Source of the DNA: Psychrobacter sp. Cmf 22.2
Lineage (GTDB): Bacteria > Pseudomonadota > Gammaproteobacteria > Pseudomonadales > Moraxellaceae
Assembly (NCBI RefSeq): GCF_001921745.1
Contig: NZ_MRYA01000003.1
Span: 372,001 to 436,000, forward strand
Direction: 5' to 3'
DNA: 64,000 nucleotides
Shown here: in pieces, positions 39,079 to 48,522 of the stretch
Layout: the number at the start of each line of letters is the position of its first letter
Position numbering within the stretch: the first letter of the stretch is position 1
Made by a program: the position numbers and the translations under genes
Notes under the pieces: model-generated
What the model was told of the DNA's origin: nothing
What the model saw: the letters and a program-made list of their open reading frames with translations, nothing else
Databases searched by the model: none

Positions 39079-39545
39079 ATTTTTATTTGATATATCTGCT
39101 TTTACATACATAAATTGCCCTCGTTGGCATTTTTTTTCGTCTGCGTTTTTCTTTCCTATCTTTTTATTCATTTTATAGCTATTTTTTGTAAGCTTGATAA
39201 CTTTATTTGGCTTAGTACCTATCTTTTATCTGGTTTCTAAAAAAATGCCCATACTGTCTTCTACGCATTTATTGTTAATTTTAGCGAAATAACCCCCATT
39301 ATTAAGCAGTATCCTAAATCTACACTTAAGAAACAGTATCTTTCTGATTAATACTATGTATATTAATAGTCTATACAAAGAATATTGTCTCGCTGCTATC
39401 AGTATAAAATGTGTGTAGCGTGCGTATAACTTTAATAGCAGTCCACAGTAAACGATTTTTCTTGTGTATTGTCTCTTAGGTAGTTTATTTTGCAGAGCCC
39501 GGCTTAGCTGCCGTAAGTTGCCATACATTATTGAGGAAATTGTTA
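39079..39545. other. Intergenic region tRNA-His / AraC regulator
   Basis: About 467 bp, AT-rich. Apart from the weak terminator at its left end I see no gene, no integrase remnant and no copy of a tRNA 3' end that would mark an attachment site. Confidence 0.45.
39115..39138 (+). terminator. Probable terminator after tRNA-His
   Basis: A short stem TGCC / GGCA with a 6-nt loop and eight following T residues. The stem is weak. Confidence 0.45.
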
Positions 39546-40481
39546 ATGGACGCACTTAGTATGTTATTACAGAATGTGCATTTGTTTGAAACAAATTACT
39601 ATCGTTTAAATGGTAGGGGTAATTGGTCATATTCTATTGATAGAAAAGATACGATTTTATTTTATCTTGTGTTATCGGGTAGTTTTTGTATCGATGTCGG
39701 CAGTGAGATACGAGAGGCAAAGACTGGCGATACCATTATGATCTCAAACGCCTATAAACATGTCAGCTATGCACTCAATCATCATGGTGATAACACCAAA
39801 CCTCTAGATGAGATGCTCAATGATTCTGAAAGCCATGTTATAGATCTTAATGGAGAAGGTGAGATCAATGCATGTTTGATCTTGATCGAATGTCGATACG
39901 AAAAAGAGATGACGCAACCACTACTGTCAGTACTACCCACGATATTGCCTGAGCTTACTGAGATGTCTGATGGTCGATTCGGCGTTATTGATGTAGAGGT
40001 TAAGCTGTTGACCTTGGAGTCTGAGCATGAGCGTATGGGTAAGACAGCAGTCATCAACCATTGGGCCAGTATTATGATGATTGAGTGTCTGCGTACCTAT
40101 ATTGAGAGTTTACCTGAGGCGACAGATAATTGGCTTAAAGCGCTAAAAGATCCATTTTTGTCAAAAGCATTGGTAGCGATGCATTATGCACCAGATCGAA
40201 ACTGGACGATTCATAAACTTGCTGAGGTCGCAGGAATGTCGCGCTCAAGCTTTGCCCAGCGGTTTAAAGATGTAGTTGGAATGCCGCCTCTGACATATTT
40301 GATTGATTACCGTTTGCGCTTGGCAGCACGTTATCTACGTTTGCAGCAAAACAGCATCAGCCGTATTAGTGAGCTAGTAGGGTATGCGTCAGACTCAACC
40401 TTTAGTCAAGCCTTTAAGCGCGTTTATGGTGTATCACCAAAAGCTTATCGTCAGCAGTATCAACGTAAACTGACAGCGTAA
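39546..40481 (+). CDS. AraC-family transcriptional regulator
   Basis: A 311-residue regulator. The N-terminal 190 residues form a cupin-like sensor domain (AraC_binding type, IDRKDTILFYLVLSGSFCI, AKTGDTIMISN), and the C-terminal 100 residues carry two HTH motifs (WTIHKLAEVAGMSRSSFAQR, ISRISELVGYASDSTFSQAF) ending with GVSPKAYRQQ. The ATG at 39546 is chosen for the GAGGAAAT upstream. The cupin plus AraC form is often found next to oxidoreductase or efflux genes, but no clear target neighbours it here. Confidence 0.88.
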   Translation: MDALSMLLQNVHLFETNYYRLNGRGNWSYSIDRKDTILFYLVLSGSFCIDVGSEIREAKTGDTIMISNAYKHVSYALNHHGDNTKPLDEMLNDSESHVIDLNGEGEINACLILIECRYEKEMTQPLLSVLPTILPELTEMSDGRFGVIDVEVKLLTLESEHERMGKTAVINHWASIMMIECLRTYIESLPEATDNWLKALKDPFLSKALVAMHYAPDRNWTIHKLAEVAGMSRSSFAQRFKDVVGMPPLTYLIDYRLRLAARYLRLQQNSISRISELVGYASDSTFSQAFKRVYGVSPKAYRQQYQRKLTA

Positions 40482-40701
40482 GTATTTTATAAGCGCCCAT
40501 CTTTAAAAAGTCAGATAAAGAGCGGCCGTAACACTGACAACCAAAGTACGTTCAGGTACTATATAATAATCAGTAGTCCAAACGCAGTCACTACGATATT
40601 TGGCTATTTATTACCTTTAGTTATGACATTTAAATAAATAGCTTAGATATATGATTATGATACTGAAGACCACATTTATTTTTTGCTGGTGATGGTACAT
40701 T

Positions 40702-41691
40702 ATGACCCAAACGACTTTTAACAACATCCTACAATCTACTGCTATAAGTAGCGATAGTAGCGCCTCCATCCCTGATGGTAAAAGTAGCCATGAGGCTGTG
40801 TCATCGTTACAAGAACCGATGGCGACTGATAAAGCGGCGCTGCTTGCTCTTTTTACACCATCATCTTCTCAGACATCTGCTATTCACGCGACTGAGACCT
40901 CAGAGTCTAGTGTGGCTGAGCTGCGCTTAGCACTTTATCGCACGCAGCATGAGCGAACACGCTTGCTGTACTTGGCGCCTGCAGATATACGTCCAACTTA
41001 TCTGGTACAGACATTGAAGAGTCAGTTTGCAGAGTACCAGCAGTATAAGCTTGCGCAGCAGCTCGATAAACGTGGCCTGCTCGATGTCACTCCGCTTGAG
41101 CGCATGTGGCAGCAGTTGCACGTGGTCGATGATATCATCGCTGATATTGTACGTCATATGCCAGCACAGCAACCGGCAGGGTGGCAGCTGACTGCTCAAG
41201 ATGGTCACAATCCGCTGAGACTTGCGACTGTCGGTAAGCTAAAACACCCCAAGCCTATTGAGGATCAAGCCAGCCTAAATAGCTATGTGCTTGGACATTT
41301 TGGGGTGAGTAGTTTTACTTATGACCGTGGATATTATATCGGTCATGTGGTTGGTTACTTATTTAGCTGTTATTTTTGTGCCCATTTATCTATTAGCTAC
41401 GGTGTCACGGCGCTTGGCGAGCAAGTGGTTGAAGGATATGACTATGCTAGCCTCGAGACCCCTTATATGGTACGTTTATTACAAGGCCTAGACAGCTATT
41501 GTAAAAAGCGTATTTATCAATTGGCGGTCATTTGCGCACGACTCAGCGTTTATGCGTCTGATAAACGTATCGAAAAGATGCTTATCGCTGAGGTCAATGA
41601 TTTTGATAAAAAGCTACAGCAACAGCATTTAGATGTATTGCTATTACAAGGAATGATGCCTGAGAGTAACGACTCTACGCCACTTTTTTAA
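40702..41691 (+). CDS. Hypothetical protein upstream of gspF
   Basis: A 329-residue protein that I do not recognise. Residues 1-70 are Ser/Thr-rich and probably disordered. The rest is mixed, with a coiled, Gln-rich stretch (YLVQTLKSQFAEYQQYKLAQQ) and a moderately hydrophobic GYYIGHVVGYLFSCYFCAHL that may be a membrane segment or a buried helix. No signal peptide. gspF starts 53 bp after its stop, so the gene may be in an operon with T2SS genes. Function unknown. Confidence 0.72.
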   Translation: MTQTTFNNILQSTAISSDSSASIPDGKSSHEAVSSLQEPMATDKAALLALFTPSSSQTSAIHATETSESSVAELRLALYRTQHERTRLLYLAPADIRPTYLVQTLKSQFAEYQQYKLAQQLDKRGLLDVTPLERMWQQLHVVDDIIADIVRHMPAQQPAGWQLTAQDGHNPLRLATVGKLKHPKPIEDQASLNSYVLGHFGVSSFTYDRGYYIGHVVGYLFSCYFCAHLSISYGVTALGEQVVEGYDYASLETPYMVRLLQGLDSYCKKRIYQLAVICARLSVYASDKRIEKMLIAEVNDFDKKLQQQHLDVLLLQGMMPESNDSTPLF

Positions 41692-41744
41692 ATACATGAC
41701 TTCCCAATTCTTTTTTTATCAACTGCCTTAGGATATTCGCTGCT

Positions 41745-42947
41745 ATGCCTGCTTATCATTATAAAGCGCTTGATGACCAAGGCGGTATCCAAAAAGGATT
41801 ATTAGAAGGCGACTCTGCACGGCAAATACGTCAGCAAATTCGCGACAAGCAGTGGACACCGGTAGAAGTCAATGCCGTCAATGACAAACAAGGTCGACAG
41901 CGAAGTCGTTATAAAAAGCCGTCTGCTTATGAGTTAGCGCTATTAACCCGTCAGCTCTCAGTCCTGCTAGCAGCTGGTATTCCACTCGAAGAAACCCTAG
42001 CAGCTGTCGCCAAGCAATCTCCCAAAACCCATATCAAATCTCTTATGCTGGCAGTACGCTCGCACGTTTTAGAAGGCTTAAGTTTTGCCCGTGCGTTACA
42101 GCAAGCGGCAAGCTTTCCGCCTCTATATATTGCCACTATCGCGGCTGGTGAAAAGTCAGGTCATCTTGATCTGATTCTTAATCAGCTGGCCGATTACACT
42201 GAAAATCGCTTTGCCTTACAAAAGAAAATCCAAGGTGCGATGGTATATCCTATTGTGCTGATGGTCATGGCAATCAGTGTGATTATGGGGCTGATGAGCT
42301 TTGTTGTACCCAAGATTGTCAAAGTGTTCGAGCAGTCTGAGCAAGCACTGCCCCTGATAACTCAGGTAGTACTTACGCTGTCCAATGCTATTACCCAGTG
42401 GTGGTGGTTGATGCTACTAATATTAATAAGTAGCGCTTTTTTGTTTTATCGGTTTGCGCAAACGCAGGCAGGCAAGCTTGCTATCGATAGCATCGTCCTT
42501 CGGTTGCCGATATTGGCGCGTCTCTCTAAAGGACTCAATGCTGCACGCTTTGCAAGCACACTGTCGATATTGGTGCGCTCAGGTGTGCCATTGATTGAAG
42601 CTTTGCATATCGGTGCTGCGGTCACAACCAACCTACACATTAAACAAACTATTATCACTGCTGCCGATCGAGTAACAGAAGGCGCAAGTTTGTCCAGCCA
42701 GCTTGAAAAAACCTCTTATTTTCCACCGATGATGGTACAGATGATCAAGAGCGGTGAAAACTCGGGCGAGCTTGAAAGTATGCTTAGTCGCGCAGCCAAT
42801 ATGCAAGAGGCGGAAGCGACTAACTTTATTAGCACTTTGCTATCGTTATTAGAGCCGCTAATGCTAGTATTGATGGGAGTTGTAGTGATGATTATTGTGA
42901 TGGCAGTCATGCTACCGATTGTGAATATGAACGACTTGGCAGGTTAG
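41745..42947 (+). CDS. gspF: Type II secretion inner-membrane protein GspF
   Basis: A 400-residue polytopic protein with two repeated T2SSF domains and three membrane segments. Typical features are MPAYHYKALDDQGGIQKGLLEGDSA at the start (ending within the first 30 residues), LTRQLSVLLAAGIPLEETLAA, ARFASTLSILVRSGVPLIEAL and the C-terminal LLEPLMLVLMGVVV. GspF couples the GspE ATPase to the pseudopilus. It is closer to GspF than to PilC because of the ending and the gspG neighbour, 300 bp away. Confidence 0.9.
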   Translation: MPAYHYKALDDQGGIQKGLLEGDSARQIRQQIRDKQWTPVEVNAVNDKQGRQRSRYKKPSAYELALLTRQLSVLLAAGIPLEETLAAVAKQSPKTHIKSLMLAVRSHVLEGLSFARALQQAASFPPLYIATIAAGEKSGHLDLILNQLADYTENRFALQKKIQGAMVYPIVLMVMAISVIMGLMSFVVPKIVKVFEQSEQALPLITQVVLTLSNAITQWWWLMLLILISSAFLFYRFAQTQAGKLAIDSIVLRLPILARLSKGLNAARFASTLSILVRSGVPLIEALHIGAAVTTNLHIKQTIITAADRVTEGASLSSQLEKTSYFPPMMVQMIKSGENSGELESMLSRAANMQEAEATNFISTLLSLLEPLMLVLMGVVVMIIVMAVMLPIVNMNDLAG

Positions 42948-43246
42948 TTCGGGCGGTTTACTATTTGACCGTATCACTTTAACCTTACAGCAGGTTTCTT
43001 AAGTTTTGCTTACTGTTGTATATTAATCAATGATAGGCAAATACACTGTCGTTCATTGATTCTTTGGGCTATAGTGACTTTTATAAACAGTGACGTTTAT
43101 ACATATATAGAGGTTTATGTACTTATAAGTAGGGACAGCGATAATCCAAAACTTAAAATCAAAATTTAAAATCAAAGTGCGCTAGTAGATAAATGTACAA
43201 TCATAGTCTATAGTGACAATCGTCTTGATATTTATGTATAACGGTA
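42948..43246. other. Intergenic region gspF / gspG
   Basis: About 299 bp with no ORF or RNA gene seen. The gap suggests that gspG has its own promoter, unlike the compact operons of many T2SS loci. Confidence 0.4.
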
Positions 43247-43789
43247 ATGATAAAAGCGATGATTATGATTGATAAAACCTCAACCAATGCGACAAAGCAG
43301 TTTTTTATGAAAAGCAGACAATCTCATTTAGATATAAGAGATACAAACATCGTCAATAGTCGGACAGCATTGAGCCGTAGTCAATCAGGCTTTACGCTTA
43401 TCGAAATTATGGTCGTGATTGTCATTCTAGCCATTTTGGCAGGATTAGTCGTGCCAAAAGTCGTAGGGCAAAGCGATAAAGCGCGTGTCAAAACGACAGA
43501 GACCGCACTAGCGACTGTATCCAATACGCTTGATATGTATAAAGTAGATAACTCGCGCTATCCAACGACCGCGCAGGGCCTAGAAGCTTTAAGCACGCCA
43601 CCTGCCGAAGCAAAGAATTATCCTGAAGGCGGCTATATTAAAGGCGGCTATCCGACCGATGGTTGGGAAAACGAGTTACAGTATGTCTCTCCTGGCAGTG
43701 AAGGTCGTCCTTACGATTTGTTTTCGTTGGGTGCAGATGGACAACAAGGCGGCGAAGGTCAAGATGCTGATATCTATGCAAAACTATAA
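43247..43789 (+). CDS. gspG: Type II secretion major pseudopilin GspG
   Basis: A 180-residue open frame with a prepilin cleavage site SQSG|FTLIEIMVVIV, the +5 glutamate and a hydrophobic helix LAILAGLVVPKV. The C-terminal SLGADGQQGGEGQDADI is the calcium-binding loop typical of GspG. It is processed by PilD and builds the pseudopilus. The leader is unusually long (about 47 residues from the first ATG); starts at 43259, 43265 and 43307 are in frame and would shorten it to a more usual length. I cannot tell which is used. Confidence 0.93.
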   Translation: MIKAMIMIDKTSTNATKQFFMKSRQSHLDIRDTNIVNSRTALSRSQSGFTLIEIMVVIVILAILAGLVVPKVVGQSDKARVKTTETALATVSNTLDMYKVDNSRYPTTAQGLEALSTPPAEAKNYPEGGYIKGGYPTDGWENELQYVSPGSEGRPYDLFSLGADGQQGGEGQDADIYAKL

Positions 43790-43850
43790 GTAGAGGTATC
43801 AGCGTACTCAGTATTAACGACCAGCAATGGATAACTGGATCGTAACTATT

Positions 43851-43886
43851 ATCAACCAATAAGTCATTATTGGTTGATATTTTTTA
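43851..43886 (+). terminator. Rho-independent terminator after gspG
   Basis: Perfect 12-bp stem ATCAACCAATAA / TTATTGGTTGAT, loop GTCA, followed by a T-rich run. Confidence 0.85.
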
Positions 43887-43940
43887 TCAATACGTGAAAC
43901 TTATGCCATCAGTGATTAAAAGCAATAAAGGTAGTTATTC

Positions 43941-44510
43941 ATGACAATTAAAATGCCAATAATAAAATCAGTTGCGTTACACAAACATCATTCTAAAAAG
44001 TCTAATGCGCTTGCACTTGCTATCATGAGCACCTCAGTGATGATGGGTTCTTCAATGATTGCTATGACTGCTCAGGCGGCAAGTTTAGGTGAGCTGTTTG
44101 GTAATAACAGTGCTACAAAGTCGAAGTTTTTACCAGTGGATAAAGCTTTCCAAGTTGATAGCATTACCAATGCAACATCCAAGGGCACGCGTTTATCCAT
44201 CACCTTTGATATCACGCCAGGTCATTACGTTTACAAAAACCAGCTTACTTTAAACTTTCCTAAAGGAATAAGCGCAACGCCGTTTACGTTTAATCAATCT
44301 CCAGTCTCAATCGATGATCCAACTTTTGGTAGGGTTCCTGTATTTACCCAAAAGCATATGATAGCGACGACGACACTGACGACCAATAATGGTAAAGGGG
44401 CAAAGAATGCACCGCTCGTGATCGGTTGGCAGGGCTGCGCCAAAGCTGGACTATGCTATCCGCCAGAGAAAATCAAAACCACGGTTGATATCGCAGCACA
44501 ACGCAAGTAA
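43941..44510 (+). CDS. Stand-alone DsbD alpha-domain protein
   Basis: A 189-residue secreted protein that matches only the N-terminal domain of DsbD. A signal segment ends near TAQAASLGELFG. The immunoglobulin-like domain carries the catalytic cysteine pair in CAKAGLCYPPEK, with five residues between as in nDsbD. It is a close paralogue of the first 170 residues of the next gene, including the FLPVDKAFQV and VFIDDPTFGRVPVF-type segments. No membrane or thioredoxin domain is present. It starts about 50 bp ahead of dsbD and is probably co-transcribed. Confidence 0.85.
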   Translation: MTIKMPIIKSVALHKHHSKKSNALALAIMSTSVMMGSSMIAMTAQAASLGELFGNNSATKSKFLPVDKAFQVDSITNATSKGTRLSITFDITPGHYVYKNQLTLNFPKGISATPFTFNQSPVSIDDPTFGRVPVFTQKHMIATTTLTTNNGKGAKNAPLVIGWQGCAKAGLCYPPEKIKTTVDIAAQRK

Positions 44511-44558
44511 ATATCGATTGAGTCGATGTCAGTATTAGTAATCAATAGGCAGTCCTTT

Positions 44559-46760
44559 ATGTCCATTAAGACACTAGAAAAACCTCCATCCACCTCTACA
44601 AGTCATCCTACCAAAAAGTCTTATCTGTTGGCATTTGCTTTAAGCAGTAGCTCATTGCTGACAGGGTTGCTACCTACTGGGTTGGTCGCTACTGGACTGA
44701 CCGCCACATCCATGACCGCTCAAGCTGTTAGCTTGGGTGATTTGTTTGGTAATAATAAAAGCTCAGCGAAGCCAAAGTTCTTGCCAGTCGATCAAGCGTT
44801 TCAGGTGGGTAGTGTCAGCAAGCCTGTCGCGACAGGGACGCAGTTGTCGATCACCTTCGACATCACGCCTGAACACTATGTCTATAAAGATAAAATAAAG
44901 CTAACTTTACCTACTGGTGTGACTGCCGCACCATTTACTTTTAGTCAGACTGCTGTTTTTATTGATGATCCCACCTTTGGTCGTGTGCCAGTATTTGATC
45001 AAGCCAATATGGTAGCGACCACGACGCTAAGTAGTACGAGTGGCAAAAGCGTGGACGATGCAGCAGTGGTTATTGGCTGGCAAGGGTGCGCTAAAGCGGG
45101 ACTGTGTTACCCACCTGAAAAGATCAATACTACTGTCAATATTGCTGCGACTACCCCGCAGACTGCAGCGAGTGACAATAGTACGTCTTCTCAAGATCAG
45201 ACGACAGACTCTACCGTCAAAGCTGCTATGAGTGCTGCAACGACAGCAGACGCGGCGAATGCAACTAACCCGGACAATGCTACATCTATAGCAGAGCAAG
45301 TAGAGACAGATGATGAGGTGATTGACTATGCCTTGATAGATGAGGGTGCTTTAGATGACGAGCTTACAACCAATACGATTTCTGGAGCAGATACCAATGT
45401 CATCGGTGGCGGTACGGTCGATAGCAATACGACCAATAGCAACACGACCAGCGGCGCTACTGTCAACGAGAATGGTTTAGTCGATACTGACCCGTTTGGT
45501 CTAGCATCGCATCCATGGTTGGCATTAGGTTTGTTGTTTTTAGCAGGCTTAGGTTTGGCACTGACACCCTGTGTGCTGCCGATGCTACCTATCGTTGCTA
45601 ACATCGTCGCTCGCGAGAAAAACCCTACTGTCAAAAAAGGTGTGATATTGACCACCAGTTATGCCATTGGAGTCGCTACTGCCTATGGTATCTTAGGTGC
45701 GGTCATCGCGGTGTTTGGTGAGTCATTAGGCATTATCGGTTGGCTACAAAACCCCATTATCTTGATTAGCTTTGCTATCATCTTTGTACTGTTAGGGCTA
45801 TATATGCTGGGCGTATTTACTATTCGTCTGCCACGAGCCATCAGTAGTAAGCTGCAAGGCTTGAGTCAGGCGGGTGATAGTAAGCTTGGTAGTACGGGAG
45901 GTAGCCTCGTTGCTGGGTTTTTATCCGCACTAGTCGTATCGCCTTGTGTGTCCGCGCCACTATTTGGTGCCTTGCTTGCAGTTTCGACTATTGGTAGTCC
46001 GCTGCTTGGTTTTATCGCCTTATTTATGCTTGGTTTTGGTTTGTCAGCGCCGCTTATTTTGATTGGTGCCACTCAAGGCAAAATCATACCGAAGGCTGGC
46101 GAGTGGATGAACTGGGTCAAGCAAGGCTTTGCGTTATTGTTGTTTGCAGTGGCGCTACTATTGATTGAGCGAGTATTTGTATCTCCCATAATGCTGCTAG
46201 TATGGGCGTTATGGTTTATGGTGGTGGCGACATGGGCTTGGAGCTGGCTGGGCCGTGGTCGGATGCTTACTCAAGCGCTTGGCTTGGTGACTGGTATCTG
46301 GGCTGCCTGCTTGGTCATTGGGGCGGCATTAGGCAATGATGACAGTCTACATCCATTGGCGTCACTAAGTGCTGCGCCAACGATGGTACAGTCAGCGACT
46401 GGCCAAGCGGTTAGTAATGATAATGCAAACGATGAGCATGTCACGACGCTTGCACAGTTAGATGCAATCACTGCCAAAACGCCCAAAGCCATCGTGGATG
46501 TGACGGCTGATTGGTGTGTCGAATGCCGGATTATGGATAAAAACTTATTCCATAGTCGCCCAGCGCAGATGCAAGATTGGCAACTGGTCAGGCTTGATAT
46601 CACTGAAACTACCCCAGACTCCAAAGCAATCTTAGCACGCTACCAGCTATTTGGTCCGCCAGCGTTATTGTATTATCGAGATGGTCAACTGGTAAACCAG
46701 CAGGTTGGCGAAATTGGACGCTCAGAGTTTGAAGAGACATTAACAGTGCTAAACCAATAA
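44559..46760 (+). CDS. dsbD: Thiol:disulfide interchange protein DsbD
   Basis: A 733-residue protein that carries electrons from cytoplasmic thioredoxin to periplasmic DsbC, CcmG and others. Domain order: signal peptide, alpha domain with CAKAGLC near residue 175, a Thr/Asn/Asp-rich linker (about 205-315), eight membrane helices with the cysteines of TPCVLPMLP and SPCVSAPLFG, and the thioredoxin-like gamma domain with WCVEC near residue 650. The ATG with AGG upstream is used; another in-frame ATG is 33 bp earlier. The linker is longer than in E. coli. Confidence 0.94.
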   Translation: MSIKTLEKPPSTSTSHPTKKSYLLAFALSSSSLLTGLLPTGLVATGLTATSMTAQAVSLGDLFGNNKSSAKPKFLPVDQAFQVGSVSKPVATGTQLSITFDITPEHYVYKDKIKLTLPTGVTAAPFTFSQTAVFIDDPTFGRVPVFDQANMVATTTLSSTSGKSVDDAAVVIGWQGCAKAGLCYPPEKINTTVNIAATTPQTAASDNSTSSQDQTTDSTVKAAMSAATTADAANATNPDNATSIAEQVETDDEVIDYALIDEGALDDELTTNTISGADTNVIGGGTVDSNTTNSNTTSGATVNENGLVDTDPFGLASHPWLALGLLFLAGLGLALTPCVLPMLPIVANIVAREKNPTVKKGVILTTSYAIGVATAYGILGAVIAVFGESLGIIGWLQNPIILISFAIIFVLLGLYMLGVFTIRLPRAISSKLQGLSQAGDSKLGSTGGSLVAGFLSALVVSPCVSAPLFGALLAVSTIGSPLLGFIALFMLGFGLSAPLILIGATQGKIIPKAGEWMNWVKQGFALLLFAVALLLIERVFVSPIMLLVWALWFMVVATWAWSWLGRGRMLTQALGLVTGIWAACLVIGAALGNDDSLHPLASLSAAPTMVQSATGQAVSNDNANDEHVTTLAQLDAITAKTPKAIVDVTADWCVECRIMDKNLFHSRPAQMQDWQLVRLDITETTPDSKAILARYQLFGPPALLYYRDGQLVNQQVGEIGRSEFEETLTVLNQ

Positions 46761-46790
46761 CACTGCATCAGTAAGAGTCAACATTATCAA

Positions 46791-46834
46791 AGAGTCAGTA
46801 TACTGTTATGTCACAGTTACTGGCTCTTTTTACT
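46791..46834 (+). terminator. Probable terminator after dsbD
   Basis: Imperfect stem AGAGTCAGTATACTG / CAGTTACTGGCTCT around a short loop, then a T run. Confidence 0.65.
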
Positions 46835-47058
46835 TACCAAAAGTCCGCGTAAAAATATATTAAAGCCGAATTCTAGCTATTTAACATTGTACTAAGGATG
46901 AATAACTCTAGTATAATGTGGATATATTTATTACACTAAAGCAACAATAGTTAAGTTGTACTAATAAAACACCATAGTTGCTATTTACCTATCAGGTTTG
47001 ATTTTAGTCATCGTAGATAATTTATTGACCACAGTGTCAATTAACACAAGGGACACTT

Positions 47059-48486
47059 ATGTTTGTTCATACAACTTCGCAGCGTCAGATGATGGGCCTT
47101 GCTTTTGTTTATCAAGCTACTAAGCACACAGTAACCAAAACTCATTTGAGCATTGCAGTTGGTGCAATATTGAGCTGTTTGACCATGCAAGTGCATGCGG
47201 TAGACAACAATCAGATAAATGGTAAGACGGTTATAGAAACGCCGCAAGCTACTGTTGAGCCGTTAGAGGCGTCGAACGATGCTGTTGATAGCCAAACAAA
47301 ACTGTCTAACGATGCTTTTGTTGCACAACAAGCACAATTGTTTTTTGAATGTACGCAAGTACGTACGGCCGCTGCACGACTGGCTTGTTTTGATAAAGTT
47401 GCAGAGCAAGGCGAGACGCCAAGCTATACCACGACCAAGCAACCATTAGATTTGGCAAGTACCATCAAAAGTACCATTTCGGGTGATCCGCAGGTGGTAC
47501 TTGCAGAAGATATGACCAAAATGCAGGGCGATACTGTAGAAGCTGCTGATACGGTACTCATTGCCAATCAGTTATCTTCCAATAATGGAACTAATAAGGC
47601 TGCGATAGACAAGACACAAGCCGAGATATTAGATGATGTAGGCGTGACTCAAAGCGATATCGAAAAATATACGCCGTTGAGTCTGGCTTATGATTTGGAT
47701 CAAAACAGTGAGCGCGGGACTTGGTCAGCGCGACCACACCGTCCTATGTATTTGTTACCTTTATTCTTAAATGCCAAGCCCAATCGTAATCCAAGCACTC
47801 CGACTCGAGATGAGGAAGTTATTAGCCCCAATGAGCTAAGAGTACCTGAGCTAAAACTGCAAGTATCTATTAAGACTAAGGTTGCAGAGGACTTATTCGA
47901 TACCAATGCCGATATGTGGTTTGGCTATACGCAGCAGTCACATTGGCAAGTCTATAACGAGGACAACTCTCGTCCGTTTCGAGCAACCGACTATGAGCCA
48001 GAGATGTTTATAACCCAGCCTGTCACAGCGAACTTACCGTTTGGCGGACGCTTGCGCATGTTAGGAGTAGGGGCATCACATCACTCAAATGGTCAATCTG
48101 ACAATTTGTCTCGTTCATGGAACCGTGCTTATCTTATGGCTGGTGCTGAGTGGGGTAAATTCGCAATCGTACCAAGACTGTGGACACGAGTCAGTACCGA
48201 AAGTGGCGATACGGATGACAACCCAGATATCGAAGATTTCTTGGGTTATGGTGATATGAAGTTCTTATATGACTTGCCAAACAAACACAGTGTCAGCGGT
48301 ACCTTGCGTTATAATCCAAAGACAGAAAAAGGCGCCGCGCAAGTGGATTATATTTATCCATTGTCTAATAACGTCAATGGGTATGTTCAGCTGTTCCATG
48401 GTTATGGTGAGTCTATCATCGATTATAACCATAAAAATACCGCTGTCGGGGTTGGGATAGTACTTAATGACTGGAAAGGACTATAA
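47059..48486 (+). CDS. pldA: Outer-membrane phospholipase A (OMPLA)
   Basis: A 475-residue outer-membrane beta-barrel phospholipase. A signal segment ends about residue 52. Residues 55-230 are a Gln/Thr/Asp-rich extension that includes a FFECTQVRTAAARLACFDKV segment, and the barrel follows. The catalytic motif is HHSNGQSDNLSRSWNR, matching the family's His-Ser-Asn site (HxSNGxS). OMPLA keeps outer-membrane asymmetry by hydrolysing misplaced phospholipids. The extension makes it longer than the E. coli protein (289 residues). Confidence 0.9.
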   Translation: MFVHTTSQRQMMGLAFVYQATKHTVTKTHLSIAVGAILSCLTMQVHAVDNNQINGKTVIETPQATVEPLEASNDAVDSQTKLSNDAFVAQQAQLFFECTQVRTAAARLACFDKVAEQGETPSYTTTKQPLDLASTIKSTISGDPQVVLAEDMTKMQGDTVEAADTVLIANQLSSNNGTNKAAIDKTQAEILDDVGVTQSDIEKYTPLSLAYDLDQNSERGTWSARPHRPMYLLPLFLNAKPNRNPSTPTRDEEVISPNELRVPELKLQVSIKTKVAEDLFDTNADMWFGYTQQSHWQVYNEDNSRPFRATDYEPEMFITQPVTANLPFGGRLRMLGVGASHHSNGQSDNLSRSWNRAYLMAGAEWGKFAIVPRLWTRVSTESGDTDDNPDIEDFLGYGDMKFLYDLPNKHSVSGTLRYNPKTEKGAAQVDYIYPLSNNVNGYVQLFHGYGESIIDYNHKNTAVGVGIVLNDWKGL

Positions 48487-48522
48487 TTCGCTAAGTCTTA
48501 TCAATAAGTGTCATAACGGCTT

